Assembly: GCA_902595195.1 (NCBI GenBank) | Contig: CACJPC010000006.1 | Location: 1-49,868, forward strand | Direction: 5' to 3' | DNA: 49,868 nt | From: an uncultured Candidatus Actinomarina sp. | GTDB taxonomy: Bacteria; Actinomycetota; Acidimicrobiia; Actinomarinales; Actinomarinaceae | Part shown: positions 35,407 to 44,040 of the stretch, piece after piece | Layout of the letters: every line of letters begins with the position of its first letter | Numbering within the stretch: the stretch's first letter is position 1 | Notes under the pieces: generated by a model | Databases searched by the model: none | What the model was told of the DNA's origin: nothing | What the model saw: only the letters and a program-made list of their open reading frames with translations | Translations under genes and position numbers: made by a program

Positions 35407-35930
35407 ATTATAAAAAAATTATTACATCAATACTATTAGTAAGCGATGGACCTGTTGAGCACGCATATTTTTGTGACAATTTTGATATTTCTGAAAAAGA
35501 ACTTTTAGAACTATTGGCTGAGATTAACGATAGTTTAAGTGAAAACGATTTTGGATTCAAAATAAAATATAACGATTTAAATTCTGATTTTTTAACTACA
35601 GATGACGTAACTAAAGAATTAATTGATTTCAAACCACCTTCAATATTAAGAGGTTTGTCTACACCAGCACTTGAAACCTTATCTATTGTCGCTTATGAAC
35701 AACCTGTTACAAAATTGAAAGTATCAGAGATTAGGGGAGTAGAGTCCGAATCTTCTTTAAAGACGTTAGAATCAAGAGGATTGATTGAAAAGTCAGGCAA
35801 TCTTGACGTTCCAGGGTCACCGCATCAGTACTCTACAACACATTTGTTTCTTGAAAAGCTAGATATATCTTCAATTGACGAACTACCTGTTCTAGGAGAT
35901 TATTTTTCAAATGTTCAGGAAGAGGAATAA
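35403..35930 (+). CDS. scpB: Segregation and condensation protein B
   Basis: Forms a dimer that binds ScpA in the SMC complex. 175 aa with two winged-helix domains. The diagnostic segment is LSTPALETLSIVAYEQPVTK near residues 87-106, followed by the RGVESESSLKTLESRGLIE helix-turn-helix and a PHQYSTTHLFLE wing. It overlaps scpA by ATGA and is followed by rluB after 5 nt. Confidence 0.95.
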   Translation: MNYKKIITSILLVSDGPVEHAYFCDNFDISEKELLELLAEINDSLSENDFGFKIKYNDLNSDFLTTDDVTKELIDFKPPSILRGLSTPALETLSIVAYEQPVTKLKVSEIRGVESESSLKTLESRGLIEKSGNLDVPGSPHQYSTTHLFLEKLDISSIDELPVLGDYFSNVQEEE

Positions 35931-35935
35931 AATAT

Positions 35936-36592
35936 TTGAGACTCAATAAGTATTTAGCTCAAAATTTACAGATTTCTAGAAGAAATGCAGATGAAAAAAT
36001 AGCTGCAGGACACGTAAAAATAAACAATGAAAAAGCAAGTGTTGGAACAATTGTTAATGAGCACGATGTTGTTGAGGTAGATGGTCAAGAAATAAAATCA
36101 AGAACCAAGCACGAGTACTACAAATTTTATAAACCTAAGGGATTTATATGTTCACATGAAAAACAAGGTGATTCACCATTAATTTTTGATTTAATTGGCA
36201 AGGAGTATTTAAAATTTGGTGGAAGATTAGATAAAGAATCCGAAGGGTTGATGCTTTTAAGTACAGATGGTGATTGGTTAAATAGTATTTTTAATGCAAA
36301 AAATAAAGTTACCAAAAAATATATAATCAAAATAAAATCCCCACTCCCAAAAGGAATAAAATTTAAACAAAATATAAATCACAATGGTGAAGTTTTAAAA
36401 ATTAGTAATTATAAATTAATCAACAAATACACATACGAAGTTGCACTAAAGACAGGTAAAAATCATGAAATTAGAAGGATATTTCGTTTTAATAATTTAA
36501 AAATTATTTCATTAAAAAGAAACAGAATTGGAAAATATTCTCTAAAAGAATTGTCTCCAGGGGATTTAGTTAAAATCAATGTCAATGAATAA
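35936..36592 (+). CDS. rluB: 23S rRNA pseudouridine synthase RluB-like
   Basis: Isomerises a uridine in 23S rRNA. 218 aa, short for the family (about 240-290). The N-terminal S4 RNA-binding domain (RLNKYLAQNLQISRRNADEKI) is followed by the catalytic domain with GRLDKESEGLMLLSTDG (catalytic Asp near residue 99) and the late motif KTGKNHEIRRIFRF. The start is TTG. The extended basic C-terminal tail of longer homologues is missing. It overlaps cmk by 14 nt. Confidence 0.92.
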   Translation: MRLNKYLAQNLQISRRNADEKIAAGHVKINNEKASVGTIVNEHDVVEVDGQEIKSRTKHEYYKFYKPKGFICSHEKQGDSPLIFDLIGKEYLKFGGRLDKESEGLMLLSTDGDWLNSIFNAKNKVTKKYIIKIKSPLPKGIKFKQNINHNGEVLKISNYKLINKYTYEVALKTGKNHEIRRIFRFNNLKIISLKRNRIGKYSLKELSPGDLVKINVNE

Positions 36593-37202
36593 AATAATCA
36601 TTACAATCGATGGACCTTCCGGGAGCGGTAAAACAACTCTAGGAAGAGCAATATCTAAAAAATTAGGTATTACATTTTTTTCATCCGGATCAATTTATAG
36701 AGTTATAACCAAATATTTTTTAGATACAAATAGTTTAGGATTTGAAAATTTTGAAATAATTTCGTACGAACCTTTAGAAATTAAAATTGATAATCATACA
36801 TATTTTGAAAAAGATTTGTACACAAAAGAATTGAATACTAAAAGTTCTGAACTCGCACAGCAAATTGAAATAAGAGCAATAGTAGATAATATTTTAAAAT
36901 TTGTTGAATCATCTGCAGATAGTGGTTTAGTTGTTGAAGGAAGGGACATGGGGAGTGTTGTATTTCCTGATGCTACTTTAAAAATATATTTAGATGCAGA
37001 TGAACATATAAGAAGTTCTAGAAGAGTTGAACAGTCAAACAATGAAGAAACGACAGATGATATAGCTGAGAGAGACAAAAGAGACCTTTCAAGAAAAAAC
37101 TCACCTTTGGTTGTTCCAAAAGGTGCATTAATGTTGCACAATAATACTTCAACCGTAGAAGAACTTGTTGATGAGGTTATAGAGAACTTAAAGCTTCAGT
37201 AG
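36579..37202 (+). CDS. cmk: Cytidylate kinase
   Basis: Phosphorylates CMP and dCMP. 207 aa. P-loop TIDGPSGSGKTT near residues 9-20, GSIYR for substrate binding, VVEGRDMGSVVFP near 117 with the conserved Arg and Asp, and RDLSRKNSPL near 166 complete the family signature. The second start ATG (36585) would also be possible. It overlaps rluB at its start and the convergent ispH by 26 bp at its end. Confidence 0.95.
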   Translation: MSMNKIIITIDGPSGSGKTTLGRAISKKLGITFFSSGSIYRVITKYFLDTNSLGFENFEIISYEPLEIKIDNHTYFEKDLYTKELNTKSSELAQQIEIRAIVDNILKFVESSADSGLVVEGRDMGSVVFPDATLKIYLDADEHIRSSRRVEQSNNEETTDDIAERDKRDLSRKNSPLVVPKGALMLHNNTSTVEELVDEVIENLKLQ

Positions 37203-38205
37203 CTGACCATTTTCTATCATTATTGATACCTTTAATTTTTTTTGGATATTCATCATGAATGCAAAGGTGCTCAAGAAAATTTGAAATAGTTTTAACATTA
37301 TTTCTTAGTTCTTTAGGTAATGGAAAATATTCTTCTTCATTTATATGGTTAAATTCAATTAGATCGTTAGCATTCAGGTGGTCAATTATTTCGAAAACTA
37401 AATGATCTGGAGCTGAGGCGCCTGCAGTAATTGCAATATTTCCATTTAAGTTCAGATCGGTTAGATCATCAACATTTTCAATACGGTGAGCATCACAACC
37501 GTTACTTTTTACCATCTCTACTAATGCTTTGGTATTGGAAGAATTTTCTGAACCAACAACAAGTACAGAATTAACTTTGTTTAATATTTCAACAATTGCT
37601 GATTGTCTATTTGTTGTTGCATAACATAAATCACTTTTCCTTGGCATTGATAAATTTGGGTATTTCTTTTTAGAATGATTCATAATAGGTTCCCATTCAG
37701 ATATAGCTAAAGTAGTTTGTGCAAGTAAGGCAGTCTCTCCTTGTAGGTTTAAATTTTCTACGTCATCTATATTTTCTACAAGATGCATATTGTCAGGGGA
37801 TACACCAATTGCACCCAAAGCCTCATCGTGTCCTTTGTGGCCAACATATATTATTTGAGCACCTTGATCTGTATATTTTTTAGCTTCATGATGTACTTTA
37901 GTTACTAATGGGCATACAGAATTGATAGTTAATGTAGCTTTTTCATTAAATCTATTTTCAACATTTGGAGATGTACCATGTGCTGAAAGCATTACTATTG
38001 CTCCTTCGGGAATTTCTGAAGGGTCTTCGACAAAAACTACATTATGACCCTCAAACTTATTCACTATCCATTTGTTGTGAACAATTTCGTGATAACAATA
38101 AATTGTTTCATCATAAATTTTAAGCATCCACGAAAGAGCTTTTATAGCCATTTCTACACCAGCACAAAATCCTCTAGGTGTTACTAAATAAACTTTATTA
38201 ACCAT
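37177..38205 (-). CDS. ispH: 4-hydroxy-3-methylbut-2-enyl diphosphate reductase
   Basis: Last enzyme of the non-mevalonate isoprenoid pathway, giving IPP and DMAPP. 342 aa. The three cysteines that hold the iron-sulfur cluster are seen in RGFCAGVEMA, NSVCPLVTKVH and SDLCYATTNRQ; VGSENSSNT and TAGASAP motifs are also present. It is the only reverse-strand gene within the xerD-scpAB-rluB-cmk-der series, so it was probably inserted there. Its 3' end overlaps cmk by 26 bp and its start is 26 bp from der. Confidence 0.96.
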   Translation of the reverse strand: MVNKVYLVTPRGFCAGVEMAIKALSWMLKIYDETIYCYHEIVHNKWIVNKFEGHNVVFVEDPSEIPEGAIVMLSAHGTSPNVENRFNEKATLTINSVCPLVTKVHHEAKKYTDQGAQIIYVGHKGHDEALGAIGVSPDNMHLVENIDDVENLNLQGETALLAQTTLAISEWEPIMNHSKKKYPNLSMPRKSDLCYATTNRQSAIVEILNKVNSVLVVGSENSSNTKALVEMVKSNGCDAHRIENVDDLTDLNLNGNIAITAGASAPDHLVFEIIDHLNANDLIEFNHINEEEYFPLPKELRNNVKTISNFLEHLCIHDEYPKKIKGINNDRKWSATEALSSL

Positions 38206-38211
38206 AGAATT

Positions 38212-38217
38212 AGAATA
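38212..38217 (-). promoter_or_regulatory. Predicted -10 element of ispH (leaderless)
   Basis: Reverse-strand TATTCT lies exactly 6 nt before the ispH ATG at 38205. Its -35 region would fall around the der -10 and the der start codon. Confidence 0.5.
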
Positions 38218-38219
38218 GC

Positions 38220-38225
38220 TATATT
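38220..38225 (+). promoter_or_regulatory. Predicted -10 element of der (leaderless)
   Basis: TATATT lies exactly 6 nt before the der ATG at 38232. Only 2 bp separate it from the opposite-strand -10 of ispH, so the two polymerases would exclude one another. Confidence 0.5.
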
Positions 38226-38231
38226 TAGAAT

Positions 38232-39533
38232 ATGATAAAAAATAAAGAAGCAGAGATTTTATTACTAGGTTTACCTAATTCAGGTAAATCCACACTAATT
38301 AATGCTTTAACTAAGAATAAAACTTCAATTATTGGTTCAAAACCTAACACTACAAGAGACAAAATATCAAAAATTGTTAGTTATGAAAATGATAAAAATA
38401 TTTTAATCTCAGATCTTCCAGGGTTCTTAGAAACACCAGATGAATTTAATATAAATTATCAAAATAACATTGATAAATTTATCAAAGATGCTGACAAAAT
38501 ATTTTTTGTAATTGATGTACATACCAAAGATTTCTCTGGTCTAGATTCAATTTTCAATATCATAAATAAAAAGAGTCTTTCAAATGACGTTGTAACAGTT
38601 TTTAATAAGTGTGAAAATTTTGATAAAAATTCTCTAGATAAACGTTTATACAAATATGTATATAATGAATACTTTTTTGTTTCTGGTTATCACAAGCAAG
38701 GACTAGAACAAATTCATTCTTATCTCAGTAATATTGCTTTGAGATCTCAGAAAGAAGATAATCACACTACTTCTTTAACAATTATCGGTAGACCAAATGC
38801 AGGAAAATCAACTTTGTTTAATGCTTTACTAAATAAAGAAAGATCAACTGTCTCAGATGTACCAGGTACAACAAGAGATAAAATAGAAGAAAATTTAGAA
38901 GCGAACGATAGAAAATATTTAATTACTGATACTGCTGGGATACCACGAAAAAAACAAAAAGACCAGATTGACAGATATTCTTCTGAAATTTCTATCAAGT
39001 CTCTTGAAAATACTGATATTGCCTTAATAGTAGTTGACTCCCTAGTTGGCTTGTCATTTGAAGACAAAAGAATTTTAAACAGTTCAATTGAGAACTTTGT
39101 CACACCATTGTTGATACTTAATAAATGGGATCTTTTAGACACAGAACAAAAAGAAGATATTAACAATTCTATAAAGAGAGACTTAAAACAATACCGTTGG
39201 GTAAATGTGATTAGAGTTTCTGCATTAAATTTAAAAAATATTAATCAAATTGCTAAAAATATAGATCTGATTGAAGAACAGCTTAATTATCGAATATCTA
39301 CTTCTGAGTTGAATAGCTATTTTCGAGAATTGTGGGTTAAGTCACCTCCTCATCCATTTCGAGGTAAAAGAGCTAAATTAAAGTTTGTTACACAGTATTC
39401 AACTAAACCACCTGAATTTGGATTTTCGTTAAGTTCTAGAATTCCAAAAAATTATTCATCTTTTATTGAAAACATCATAAGAGAAAAATTTAATATGCGC
39501 GATATCGCTTTCAGGATAAAAATAAATGCATAG
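38232..39533 (+). CDS. der: GTPase Der (EngA)
   Basis: Two-GTPase protein needed for 50S ribosome assembly. 433 aa. G1 of the first domain is GLPNSGKSTL near residue 14 with DLPGF as G3; the second domain has GRPNAGKSTL near 187, DTAGI as G3 and NKWD as G4. A KH-like C-terminal domain ends the protein (PPHPFRGKRAKLKF). In the first domain G4 reads FNKCE rather than NKxD, a mild departure that may affect guanine specificity there. Confidence 0.95.
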   Translation: MIKNKEAEILLLGLPNSGKSTLINALTKNKTSIIGSKPNTTRDKISKIVSYENDKNILISDLPGFLETPDEFNINYQNNIDKFIKDADKIFFVIDVHTKDFSGLDSIFNIINKKSLSNDVVTVFNKCENFDKNSLDKRLYKYVYNEYFFVSGYHKQGLEQIHSYLSNIALRSQKEDNHTTSLTIIGRPNAGKSTLFNALLNKERSTVSDVPGTTRDKIEENLEANDRKYLITDTAGIPRKKQKDQIDRYSSEISIKSLENTDIALIVVDSLVGLSFEDKRILNSSIENFVTPLLILNKWDLLDTEQKEDINNSIKRDLKQYRWVNVIRVSALNLKNINQIAKNIDLIEEQLNYRISTSELNSYFRELWVKSPPHPFRGKRAKLKFVTQYSTKPPEFGFSLSSRIPKNYSSFIENIIREKFNMRDIAFRIKINA

Positions 39534-39618
39534 TTTTGGCTTTAAATTAGTTGTTTTTTTTGCAGGTTTTTACTTAATTATTAGGTTTTATCAGTTAATT
39601 TTTCGACTAATTTCCTAA
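39526..39618 (+). CDS. Possible 30-aa hydrophobic microprotein
   Basis: An ATG inside the der stop region (ATGCATAG) opens a 30-codon frame starting MHSFGFKLVVFF and forming one membrane helix with a few basic residues. Tight coupling to der is suggestive, but in DNA this rich in T short hydrophobic frames arise by chance. No family recognised. Confidence 0.25.
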   Translation: MHSFGFKLVVFFAGFYLIIRFYQLIFRLIS

Positions 39619-39660
39619 TAAAAAATTATCAACTCTATTTATAAAAAAAATAAATAAGAA

Positions 39661-39688
39661 TTGAATATACACAGATATTTTCTAATAT
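39661..39688 (+). promoter_or_regulatory. Predicted promoter of the oligopeptide importer operon
   Basis: TTGAAT (39661-39666) and TAATAT (39683-39688) are separated by 16 bp. The predicted start is near 39695, which would place the hairpin 39695-39712 at the very 5' end of the transcript. The gap 39534-39737 is the longest non-coding stretch of the window; apart from this promoter, the hairpin and the possible microprotein I see nothing in it. Confidence 0.5.
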
Positions 39689-39694
39689 TAATAC

Positions 39695-39717
39695 ATCCAC
39701 ATTTATGTGGATTTTTT
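39695..39717 (+). terminator. Hairpin with T-run in front of oppA
   Basis: ATCCACA pairs with TGTGGAT around a TTTA loop and is followed by six T residues (39712-39717). It may be the terminator of der transcripts (160 bp downstream of its stop) or, because it lies just after a promoter and 20 bp before the oppA start, a 5' stabilising or attenuating hairpin. Confidence 0.6.
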
Positions 39718-39737
39718 GTATACAAAAAGGAGAGAAA

Positions 39738-41729
39738 TTGAGTAATTTCAAAGGATCCAAGTCTTGGCGTCTTATATTACTTTTCTCAGTTTTTGCATTA
39801 GTAGTAGTCGCATGTGGTGGCGATACAGCAGAAGAAGAAGTTGTTGAAGAAGCAACTGAAACTACTGCGGCACCAGCAACTACTGCTGCACCAGCTGAAG
39901 AAGCAGCTCCATCAGGACCTGATGGTGTTTATAAGATGGCAATCTTCTCAGATCCACAAACACAAAACTACTGGAATTATCTTGATACTGAAACCGATGT
40001 ATGGACACAATATGTAATGTCTGGACAAGCAGTTTCATTGTTCTCTATTTCATATCCAAACTATCAGTTAATTACTAGTATGGCAGCTGAACTTGTTGAA
40101 GTTGCTGTTGACAATGGTGACGGAACATATACTTATACTGTTCCAATGGTAGAAGGACTTGAATGGAGTAATGGTGATCCAATTACTGCTAATGATATGG
40201 TATGGACATTTAATACTGTAAACGACCTCGGTTTGTTGAGTAACTGGGAAACATACTATCGAAAAGCTGTCGGTACTGATGAAAGTGCTGAAGACTATGT
40301 CGCTGGTATTGCAAGCCTAGTTGCAGTAGATGATTACACAGTTGAAATTACACTGAACTTTGATGCTGGATTATCCGCATGGCAATACAGAATTGCACAA
40401 GCTCCTTTCTTGAATGAAACTTATTGGTCACAATTTGCTACATCAAGAGAAGACTTGCTTGCTGCTTCTGGAGCTGATGCACCAGTAGCAAGTGCTTTTG
40501 TTTACGACAAAGTCGAACAAGGTGCTTTCTACACATGGAACTATGATCCAAATACAATGTGGTTCGGTGGAGATAGAACTATATATAAGAGTGGTACAGT
40601 TGTCGAATGGGACAACGGTGTAGCACCAGCAATTAGCCAATCATTTGGTGACACTTCTGGTGATTCTTTCACTTATACTTATGGACCTTATGTTGGTACT
40701 GTAGAGTTCACTCTATATGGTGATCAAGATGCTGCTTACTTAGCATTCCAGAACGGTGAAGTTGATTTCGTTCTTAACCCATTAGGTGTTAAGAGAAATC
40801 TCTTTGACCAATTATCAAGAGTACCTGGTGTTGAAACAACTGCTAACTTAGGTAACGGTATGCGTTACATGGCATTCAACACAAGAGTGTTCCCTGGTAG
40901 TAACAAAGCATTTAGACAAGCAGTTGCTTGTATATCTGATAAAGAGTTCGTATTAAATAACGTTCTTCAAGGTGTTGCTGTAAACATGGATGGTCAAATG
41001 CCAGAGGCATTGACAGCATGGGTAGCACCAGTAACAGGTGTACTAGCTGATTGTGCTGGACTCTCTGCTGAAGAAAGATGGGGTAAATCCGTCGAAATTC
41101 TTCAAGCAGGTGGATGGACAGCAAGTGATTGGGGTTCACACCCAGGTGGTGCTGACAGAGCTGTCGCACCTACAGGTGTTAAAGGACCTAATGGAGAAAC
41201 ACCACCAAGTGATATGTTGTTATACGCACCTGGTGCTGGTTATGACCCATTAAGATCAACAATGTCATTATTCATAGCTGATTGGATGCAACAGCTTGGA
41301 TTTGATGTTACAGCTAGACCAACTGGATTTAGCGTTATTGTAGATAAGGTATTCACACCAGAAAACTGTGAAGACTGGTACTTCTACATGTTAGGTTGGG
41401 GCTTAAGTGCATTCCCTGATCACCCAGAAGCATTCTTTGCTTCTTACAACGATACCTGCGAAGGTGGATATAACACACCTGGATTTAACAACGCAGAGTT
41501 CGATGCACTTGTCGGAGAATTTAACAAAGCTAAGACTGTAGCAGAAGCTATTGCTCTTTCTCAGCAAATGGAAGCTATATTATTTGAAGAAATGCCATAT
41601 TTGGTACTCTTCAATGTACCTACACTTGAGGTATTTAGAAGTAATGTAGAATTCCCATTCACTGACGTATTAGATGGATTAACAGGAACTGGTGGAGGTT
41701 ATCCTACATTAGTTAAAGTTTCTAGCTAA
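39738..41729 (+). CDS. oppA: Peptide ABC transporter substrate-binding lipoprotein (family 5)
   Basis: Extracytoplasmic binding protein that delivers peptides or similar solutes to the permease below. 663 aa from a TTG start at 39738. That start is chosen because AAGGAG lies 8 nt upstream; an in-frame ATG at 39705 falls inside the hairpin and would spoil the signal peptide. The signal peptide has basic residues, a hydrophobic core (about 12-24) and lipobox VVAC with the lipidated C26, then a Glu-, Thr- and Ala-rich linker to about residue 62. The SBP_bac_5 domain fills the rest. Hand-counted lines are 45-48 % G+C, far above its neighbours, as expected for a strongly expressed gene with selected codons. 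Confidence 0.93.
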   Translation: MSNFKGSKSWRLILLFSVFALVVVACGGDTAEEEVVEEATETTAAPATTAAPAEEAAPSGPDGVYKMAIFSDPQTQNYWNYLDTETDVWTQYVMSGQAVSLFSISYPNYQLITSMAAELVEVAVDNGDGTYTYTVPMVEGLEWSNGDPITANDMVWTFNTVNDLGLLSNWETYYRKAVGTDESAEDYVAGIASLVAVDDYTVEITLNFDAGLSAWQYRIAQAPFLNETYWSQFATSREDLLAASGADAPVASAFVYDKVEQGAFYTWNYDPNTMWFGGDRTIYKSGTVVEWDNGVAPAISQSFGDTSGDSFTYTYGPYVGTVEFTLYGDQDAAYLAFQNGEVDFVLNPLGVKRNLFDQLSRVPGVETTANLGNGMRYMAFNTRVFPGSNKAFRQAVACISDKEFVLNNVLQGVAVNMDGQMPEALTAWVAPVTGVLADCAGLSAEERWGKSVEILQAGGWTASDWGSHPGGADRAVAPTGVKGPNGETPPSDMLLYAPGAGYDPLRSTMSLFIADWMQQLGFDVTARPTGFSVIVDKVFTPENCEDWYFYMLGWGLSAFPDHPEAFFASYNDTCEGGYNTPGFNNAEFDALVGEFNKAKTVAEAIALSQQMEAILFEEMPYLVLFNVPTLEVFRSNVEFPFTDVLDGLTGTGGGYPTLVKVSS

Positions 41730-41743
41730 TTAAAATTATTAAT

Positions 41744-41772
41744 AAAATGGCGGGTAAATTACCCGCCATTTT
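41744..41772 (+). terminator. Strong intergenic hairpin between oppA and oppB
   Basis: A 12-bp perfect stem, AAAATGGCGGGT against ACCCGCCATTTT, with a 5-nt loop. The stem ends in T residues but has no long free T-run. Such hairpins after a binding-protein gene often stop part of the transcripts or protect the upstream mRNA end, giving more binding protein than permease. Confidence 0.75.
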
Positions 41773-41790
41773 ATAATAAATAGGTAAAAT

Positions 41791-42963
41791 ATGGCTGAAT
41801 ACATCATTAGACGCACATTTCAAATGACAATTGTCTTCTTCTTATTTCTCGTCTTTTCTTATTTACTTTTTAATGCAATTCCTGGAAATGCCTTTTCAAG
41901 TTTATTGCTCAACCCAAATTTGCCTCCTGATGCTTACCAGAGAGTATTAGAGATATATGGTCTTGATAAACCACTTTTAGAACGTACTCAGATGTATATT
42001 GTCAATTTCTTCAAAGGAGATTTTGGTTATTCTTATAAATATTTTCCAAAAACACCTATTGAGTTAATTGCAGAAAGACTTCCAAGAACTCTTATGCTTT
42101 TTTCAATTGTAAATATTGTTGCTTTCTATACAGGTTTTTTTATTGGAAAAGTATTAGCTTGGAGAAGAGGATCCAAGGCTGAAACATGGATTACTGTAAC
42201 TTCAGTATTTTCATACACAGTTTTTTATCCTTGGTTTGCATTGATGATGCTATGGGTGTTTGGATATAAACTTGGATGGCTACCTATAGGTAAATTTCTC
42301 TATCCTGAAAAATGGTATGATGCTCCTTTCGATAGTGATGTCGTTTTTACTTCAATGATAAAATTTACTGTAGTAGTTTCTCTTATACAATTTGCAGCAT
42401 ATTTAGCGTCTAGAGGCATAGAATCGCTTAGTCTTCGAAGAAATATTAGATTTGTTAGTTTAATAGCAATTTTTATCGGTAGTTATTTTTATTGGAATAA
42501 TGGAGAAGCATTATTACAAAAACCCTATGCTTCAGATATTGCTTATCACATGATATTACCTGTGATGGTTGTCACAGTAGTAGCTTTTGCTGGTACAGCT
42601 CTCTTAACCAGAACAACAATGATGGAAGTGTTAAAGGAAGATTACATATTAACCGCACGAGCTAAAGGTATAAGTCAAAAGAGAATTAGAGATAGGCACG
42701 CTGCAAGAACAGCACTTCTTCCTGTTGTGACTTCATTTATTTTTACAATAGTAACTATTATTGACGGATCTGTATTGACTGAACAAATATTTTCATGGCC
42801 TGGAATGGGTCAACTATTGCTTCAAAGCGTACTAGAAGAAGATATACCAGTAGCTATGGCAACATTTTCGTTTGTTGGTGTTTTTGCATTAATTGCTCAC
42901 TTACTTGCTGATGTCTCATATTCATATTTAGATCCAAGAATTAGGATTAAATCTCAAGGGTAA
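41791..42963 (+). CDS. oppB: Oligopeptide ABC transporter permease (OppB/DppB type)
   Basis: 390 aa, longer than the usual 310-340. N-terminal AEYIIRRTFQMT and the periplasmic segment after helix 1 (NPNLPPDAYQRVLEIYGLDKP) are typical. The EAA loop that contacts the ATPases is seen as DYILTARAKGISQKRI near 282-297. Compared with standard OppB there is an insertion of about 60-70 residues (about 185-250) with one or two extra hydrophobic stretches before the HMILPVMVV helix. Preceded by AGGT near the ATG. Confidence 0.92.
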   Translation: MAEYIIRRTFQMTIVFFLFLVFSYLLFNAIPGNAFSSLLLNPNLPPDAYQRVLEIYGLDKPLLERTQMYIVNFFKGDFGYSYKYFPKTPIELIAERLPRTLMLFSIVNIVAFYTGFFIGKVLAWRRGSKAETWITVTSVFSYTVFYPWFALMMLWVFGYKLGWLPIGKFLYPEKWYDAPFDSDVVFTSMIKFTVVVSLIQFAAYLASRGIESLSLRRNIRFVSLIAIFIGSYFYWNNGEALLQKPYASDIAYHMILPVMVVTVVAFAGTALLTRTTMMEVLKEDYILTARAKGISQKRIRDRHAARTALLPVVTSFIFTIVTIIDGSVLTEQIFSWPGMGQLLLQSVLEEDIPVAMATFSFVGVFALIAHLLADVSYSYLDPRIRIKSQG

Positions 42964-42965
42964 TT

Positions 42966-44039
42966 ATGGAAGAAAATATAAATCAAGATTTACAAAAAGA
43001 ATTACGCAGAGAAGCAATAAAAAGAAATTGGCAACTTTTTAAACAAAGTAAATTAGGAATGATAGGTTTGTATATTGTCATTTTCTTTTTATTTTTAGCT
43101 TTACTTCAACCTTTTTTATTTATTACTGGAATCTGGAACAAAGGAGTATACGATCCAGTTGTTGGCTATGAACCGATTAAAGACACTCTGCTAGTAGTTG
43201 AATGCCCAAAAGAATACCCAACAGAAAAATATGAATCTTATTCAGACTGCCCTGCAAAAGGTGAGGTCAATATTAAAAAACTTTACATGGCGCCTGGAGT
43301 AGAAGTAGGAGATATGTATGAAACCTTTATACAACCTGCACCTCCTTCTAGAAGGCATTTACTAGGTACAGACTCATTAGGTAGAGATATATTTTCACAA
43401 ATTATGGAAGGTAGCCAAGTAGCATTTATCCTTGGTCTACTAAGTGCAACCTTAGGAGTTGGTATTTCTACAATTCTAGGGACTATTGCAGCATTTTTCG
43501 GTGGAAGAATTGATGCGTATTTAATGAGACAATCGGATCTAATTTTAATGCTTCCAAGTTTGCCATTGTTGTTTATTATTTCTGCTTTTGCAGAGCTAAA
43601 AGTATGGCACTTAGCCGTTGTTCTTGGAGTTTTAGGTGGATTAGGTGGATCTGTGATAACTATCAAGTCTCAAGCTCTTCAAGTTAAAGTCAAACCTTTT
43701 GTAGATTCTGCAAGAATAACAGGTGGATCAAACATGAAAATATTATTTTCACATGTTCTCCCTAATGTTGCTCCATTAGCACTATTATTTATGGTCTTTA
43801 GTGTCACAGGCGCTATTGCTTCTGAGTCAGTTTTATCATTCCTTGGGCTATTAAATATAGACATGAGTTGGGGAATAATGATTTATCTTTCCCAAACTGA
43901 TGGCTTTATATTTTCTGGCATGAGATATTGGTGGCTAATTTTACCTGCTGGTCTTGCAGTTACATTTTTAGCAGGTGGATTTTACTTAGTTGGTAGAGGA
44001 CTTGATGATGTATTCAATCCTAGATTGAGAAAGAGATAA
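42966..44039 (+). CDS. oppC: Oligopeptide ABC transporter permease (OppC/DppC type)
   Basis: 357 aa, longer than the usual 280-300. Helix 1 (about 30-50) is followed by an enlarged external loop of about 80 residues with two Cys (VECPKEYP and SDCPAKG) before the canonical GTDSLGRDIFSQIMEG. The EAA loop reads PFVDSARITGGSNMKILFSHVLPN near 240-263. The two Cys could form a disulfide outside the cell. It starts 2 nt after oppB. Confidence 0.92.
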   Translation: MEENINQDLQKELRREAIKRNWQLFKQSKLGMIGLYIVIFFLFLALLQPFLFITGIWNKGVYDPVVGYEPIKDTLLVVECPKEYPTEKYESYSDCPAKGEVNIKKLYMAPGVEVGDMYETFIQPAPPSRRHLLGTDSLGRDIFSQIMEGSQVAFILGLLSATLGVGISTILGTIAAFFGGRIDAYLMRQSDLILMLPSLPLLFIISAFAELKVWHLAVVLGVLGGLGGSVITIKSQALQVKVKPFVDSARITGGSNMKILFSHVLPNVAPLALLFMVFSVTGAIASESVLSFLGLLNIDMSWGIMIYLSQTDGFIFSGMRYWWLILPAGLAVTFLAGGFYLVGRGLDDVFNPRLRKR

Positions 44040-44040
44040 G

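Noticed and set aside
36794-37141. Reverse-strand open frame of 115 codons
   Set aside because: Antisense to cmk, whose motifs are complete; no promoter or ribosome binding site.
38762-39166. Reverse-strand open frame of 134 codons
   Set aside because: Antisense to the second GTPase domain of der; it shows no domain of its own.
39705-39737. ATG at 39705 as the oppA start
   Set aside because: It falls in the loop of the hairpin and would add 11 residues before the signal peptide; TTG 39738 has AAGGAG at correct spacing.
43283-43666. Reverse-strand open frame of 127 codons
   Set aside because: Antisense to oppC, a well-supported permease in an unbroken operon.
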